From Thermoleophilia bacterium (GTDB lineage Bacteria > Actinomycetota > Thermoleophilia > UBA2241): a DNA stretch of 38,961 bases. Every line of letters begins with the position of its first letter. The stretch's first letter is position 1. Below the pieces are notes generated by a model that did no database searches, was not told where the DNA came from, and saw nothing but the letters and a program-made list of their open reading frames with translations. The DNA lies in NCBI GenBank assembly GCA_016933475.1, contig JAFGAW010000097.1:1-38961 (forward strand), in the 5' to 3' direction. This document shows, one piece after another, positions 36,885 through 38,961 of this stretch. The position numbers and the translations under genes are program-made.

Positions 36885-37096
36885 ATGACTTCACTCGATG
36901 CACGCGTCCGCGTCGTGGCGCGAGAGATCGTGCGTGCGTGCGTCGCCGTGTGCGCCGGCGAGCGCGTCTGTATCGACGGCCGGCTCGATGCGGCGATATC
37001 ACCGATTCGCTGCTGCACGGGGACATGACGATCCGGCGGCCGACTGTCGAGGTCGACGGCCGGCACCTGCTCGATGACGGGGAGTGGATTCTATGA
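36885..37096 (+). pseudogene. Remnant of an M29-type aminopeptidase (N- and C-terminal fragments joined)
   Basis: The 5' part (ATG 36885, GGAG upstream) encodes MTSLDARVRVVAREIVRACV then AVCAGERVCIDGR, which resembles the start of aminopeptidase T/leucyl aminopeptidase M29 proteins (a helix followed by GERVLI). After about 40 codons the frame changes. The other frame from about 36995 encodes DITDSLLHGDMTIRRPTVEV then DGRHLLDDGEWIL-stop, like the family C-terminus (NDSxxHxDxMIG..., DG...GEW). More than 300 central codons are missing, including most of the metal-binding site. The residual stop TGA (37094-37096) overlaps the ltaE ATG at 37093, so the ancestral genes were probably coupled. Confidence 0.65.
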
Positions 37097-38181
37097 GCGA
37101 GGGTGGAGCCATGAACGACAGTGCTCGTGCGTCACACACGATCGATCTGCGTAGCGACACCGTCACGCGGCCCGGGCCCGAGATGCGCCGGGCGATGGCC
37201 GAGGCTGAGGTCGACGACGACGTCCTCGGCCACGACCCGACCGTGCTCCGCCTCGAGCGGCGGGCGGCCGAGATCCTCGGGATGGAGGGCGCCCTCTTCG
37301 TGCCCTCCGGGACGATGGCCAACCAGGTCGCCCTGCACGCCCAGACACGGCGCGGCGACGAGGTCTTCCTGCACGCCCAGGCGCACATCATCTTCTACGA
37401 ACAGGGCGGGGCCGCGGTGCTCTCGGGCCTGCAGTTGCGGACGTTCGACTCCGCCGACGGCACGCTCGACCCCGGCGTGATGGAGGAGTACGTCCACCAC
37501 GACGACGACATCCACTTCGCCCCGACGCGCCTCGTCTGCCTCGAGGACACGCACAACCACTGCGGCGGGCTCGTGTACCCGCTCGAGAAGCTCCGCGAGG
37601 TGCGCGCCTTCTGCGACCGGCACGGGCTGCTGCTTCACCTCGACGGGGCGCGCATCTGGAACGCGGCGGCGGCCGGCGGCGGCACGCTGGCCGAGATCGC
37701 CGCGCCCTTCGACACGGTGTCGGTGTGCCTGTCGAAGGGGCTCGGCGCCCCGGTCGGGTCGCTGGTCCTCGGCGACGCCGCCTTCATCCAGCGCGCGCTC
37801 CGCGCGCGCAAACTCTTCGGCGGCGGCATGCGCCAGGCCGGGGTGATCGCGGCGGCAGGCCTGTATGCGCTCGAGCACCACGTCGAGCGCGTGGTCGACG
37901 ACCACCGCCGCGCCCGCGCGCTCGCCGAGCGGATCGCCCGCGTGCCCGGGCTCGCCGTCGACCTCGGCAAGGTGCAGACCAACATGGTCTATGCCGGCAC
38001 GCGGGGCACCGGGTTGCCGGCGAAGGAGCTCGTGCGCCTGCTCGACGAGGCCGGCGTGCTGACTCTCGACGAGTCTCCGTGGCAGGTGCGCCTCGTGACC
38101 CACATCGACCTCGACGACGCCGACATCGAGGAGGCCGGCGAGATCATCGCCGCCGTCGTCGAGGGGGCGGCGCAGAGCTGA
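37093..38181 (+). CDS. ltaE: Low-specificity L-threonine aldolase
   Basis: 362-aa PLP enzyme cleaving L-threonine/L-allo-threonine to glycine and acetaldehyde. Motifs: TIDLRSDTVTRPGPEMRRAM, DDDVLGHDPTVLRLE, FVPSGTMANQVALHAQTRRG, EDTHNHCGGLVYPLEKL, LHLDGARIWNAA with the cofactor-binding Asp, and SVCLSKGLGAPVGSLVLGD with the Schiff-base Lys. ATG 37093 is chosen for its ATGA overlap with the preceding remnant and GGGGAG upstream; GTG 37084 and ATG 37111 (GGTGGAG upstream) are alternatives. The downstream convergent Lrp/AsnC gene may regulate amino acid use. Its 3' end is partly duplicated past the stop. Confidence 0.95.
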   Translation: MSEGGAMNDSARASHTIDLRSDTVTRPGPEMRRAMAEAEVDDDVLGHDPTVLRLERRAAEILGMEGALFVPSGTMANQVALHAQTRRGDEVFLHAQAHIIFYEQGGAAVLSGLQLRTFDSADGTLDPGVMEEYVHHDDDIHFAPTRLVCLEDTHNHCGGLVYPLEKLREVRAFCDRHGLLLHLDGARIWNAAAAGGGTLAEIAAPFDTVSVCLSKGLGAPVGSLVLGDAAFIQRALRARKLFGGGMRQAGVIAAAGLYALEHHVERVVDDHRRARALAERIARVPGLAVDLGKVQTNMVYAGTRGTGLPAKELVRLLDEAGVLTLDESPWQVRLVTHIDLDDADIEEAGEIIAAVVEGAAQS

Positions 38182-38185
38182 CGGT

Positions 38186-38229
38186 CGAGGGGCGGCGTAG
38201 CGGCCTCACGGCCGCCCCGCCGCCCCTCG
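38186..38229. terminator. Strong two-tier hairpin between convergent ltaE and lrp
   Basis: CGAGGGGCGGCG (38186-38197) pairs perfectly with CGCCGCCCCTCG (38218-38229), 12 bp. Inside, GCGGCC and GGCCGC (38200-38215) form a second 6-bp stem with a TCAC loop. It is a good candidate for a bidirectional terminator; no T-run is present. Confidence 0.65.
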
Positions 38230-38286
38230 CTCCGCCGTCACCTTCGCCGCCGTCGCCGCCCGCCGGCCGCGTCACGCCGGACGGCC

Positions 38287-38814
38287 TCAGCCGACGTCGC
38301 TCAAGCCGACGTCCTCACCCTCCCAGTTGTAGAAGAACTTCTCGGTGCGGAGCACGTGCCAGGTCTCCGCGTAGCTGATGCCGTCGATCGCCTCGAGGTC
38401 CTCGTTGAGGAACTTGAACAGGCCTTCGGTGTCGGGCAGGAAGGCCTCGATCACGATGTCGAAGCTGCCGGCGACGTAGGCCACGTAGGCCACGTGCTCC
38501 ATCGCCGCGAGCTTGCTGCCGACCTCCATCACGCGACCGCGCTCCGCCCTCACGCCGATGAACGCGTCGACGGGGAACCCGATCGGCGCCGGGTTGATGC
38601 GGGCCATGACCGTGATGGCCCCGGCGTGCGTCAAACGGTCGATGCGCTTGCGCACGGTCGGCTCGGAGACGCCGACCGTGCGCGCCATCTCAGCGTACGT
38701 CAGGCGCCCGTCATGGCGCAGCAGCTTCATGATGTGGCGATCGAGATCGTCGAGCGTCAGGGTGCCGTGGGGCAGAGAGCCCTGGCGGACCACCGGCGGC
38801 GGTTCAGGATTCAT
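38287..38814 (-). CDS. Lrp/AsnC family transcriptional regulator
   Basis: 175-aa feast/famine regulator. The N-terminal helix-turn-helix spans residues about 20-65 (LTLDDLDRHIMKLLRHDGRL, TYAEMARTVGVSEPTVRKRI), then a linker strand (GAITVMARINPAPIGFPVDA) and the RAM ligand-binding domain (VMEVGSKLAAMEHVAYVAYV, AGSFDIVIEAF, TWHVLRTEKFFYNW). ATG 38814 is preceded by AGGGGG about 10 nt upstream. Such regulators sense amino acids; convergence with threonine aldolase suggests but does not prove a link. The other likely target lies to the right, outside the window, across an AT-rich gap. Confidence 0.93.
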   Translation of the reverse strand: MNPEPPPVVRQGSLPHGTLTLDDLDRHIMKLLRHDGRLTYAEMARTVGVSEPTVRKRIDRLTHAGAITVMARINPAPIGFPVDAFIGVRAERGRVMEVGSKLAAMEHVAYVAYVAGSFDIVIEAFLPDTEGLFKFLNEDLEAIDGISYAETWHVLRTEKFFYNWEGEDVGLSDVG

Positions 38815-38961
38815 ATGTATTTCGCCCCCTGAAATCGCTTGGCATCGTGATTCGTCCCCTTCAGTTCAGTACCGTATCAGAATCTGTTTGTATTGCTAGG
38901 ATTCCGTCGCCACGATGTTGCCAGCGCCGCGCCGTGATGCTAGGGTGTCGGCGGACGTCAC
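38815..38961. other. AT-richer regulatory region upstream of the Lrp/AsnC gene
   Basis: The sequence is clearly richer in A/T than the rest of the window, with the small palindrome CAGAATCTG (38878-38886) and a possible rightward -10 (TAGGGT, 38941-38946) for a gene beyond the window. Lrp proteins commonly bind such AT-rich stretches near their own genes. No promoter for the lrp gene could be fixed. Confidence 0.4.

Noticed and set aside
1-38961. CRISPR array, toxin-antitoxin pair, phage defence island or biosynthetic cluster
   Set aside because: No regularly spaced repeat with unique spacers, no recognisable toxin, nuclease, methylase, NRPS/PKS or phage gene was found on either strand.

Overview
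The window is a very G+C-rich bacterial chromosome segment with dense gene packing, many GTG/TTG starts and strong G/C at third codon positions. The gene content (FtsEX with a coiled-coil M23 hydrolase, GuaB3 beside GuaA, PadR and TetR regulators, an Acg-like nitroreductase) suggests a member of the Actinomycetota. The electron-bifurcating NfnAB pair and a QueT queuosine-precursor transporter fit a deep-branching or anaerobic/facultative lineage better than a classical Actinomycetia. This assignment is inference from gene content only. No insertion sequence, transposase, integrase, prophage gene or CRISPR array was seen. Layout: 1-426 holds the 3' end of an amidohydrolase, convergent with a TetR regulator. 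1590-8659 is a housekeeping block with a good sigma-70-type promoter: ftsE, ftsX, an M23 peptidase, a CtpA-type S41 peptidase, an RNB exoribonuclease, smpB and a pterin dehydratase. A tRNA-Arg(CCG) follows at 8809-8885. 9181-17089 is accessory in character: a hydrolase and a nitroreductase divergent from a PadR regulator with a clear operator, then a SulP anion transporter whose C-terminus is a PhoU-like (DUF47) domain, a divergent free-standing DUF47 paralogue, and a UPF0282 metallo-beta-lactamase-fold protein. 17314-23144 holds a DMT transporter, a zinc-ribbon protein, murI (behind a short proline-rich leader ORF), queT, rph, rdgB and a CDF metal exporter. 23265-26100 is a magnesium module read leftward: promoter, M-box (Mg2+) riboswitch, intrinsic terminator, a soluble MgtE-N/CBS protein and an NRAMP-type transporter with altered metal-site motifs. 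26143-31321 runs rightward: a perfect 40-bp G/C-only palindrome, a 1-phosphofructokinase-like kinase, a CPBP protease bracketed by an 18-bp direct repeat, guaB3 behind a structured leader, and guaA. 31349-38814 holds two small leftward genes, a D-Ala-D-Ala carboxypeptidase, nfnA and nfnB (the latter with an extra zinc-ribbon N-terminus), the remnant of an M29 aminopeptidase, a threonine aldolase and an Lrp/AsnC regulator. Points that stand out: (1) the M-box riboswitch in front of mgtE-N/CBS plus nramp argues that this atypical NRAMP moves Mg2+ and is gated by a detached MgtE sensor; (2) a SulP-STAS-DUF47 fusion sits beside a duplicated DUF47 gene; (3) several genes have their last codons copied as direct repeats just beyond the stop; (4) several genes appear leaderless, with a TANACT -10 box 7-8 nt before the start codon; (5) two short leader ORFs, one before smpB (rare Arg codons) and one before murI (four prolines), could be ribosome-stalling elements. 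No wholly new multigene defence-type system was found.
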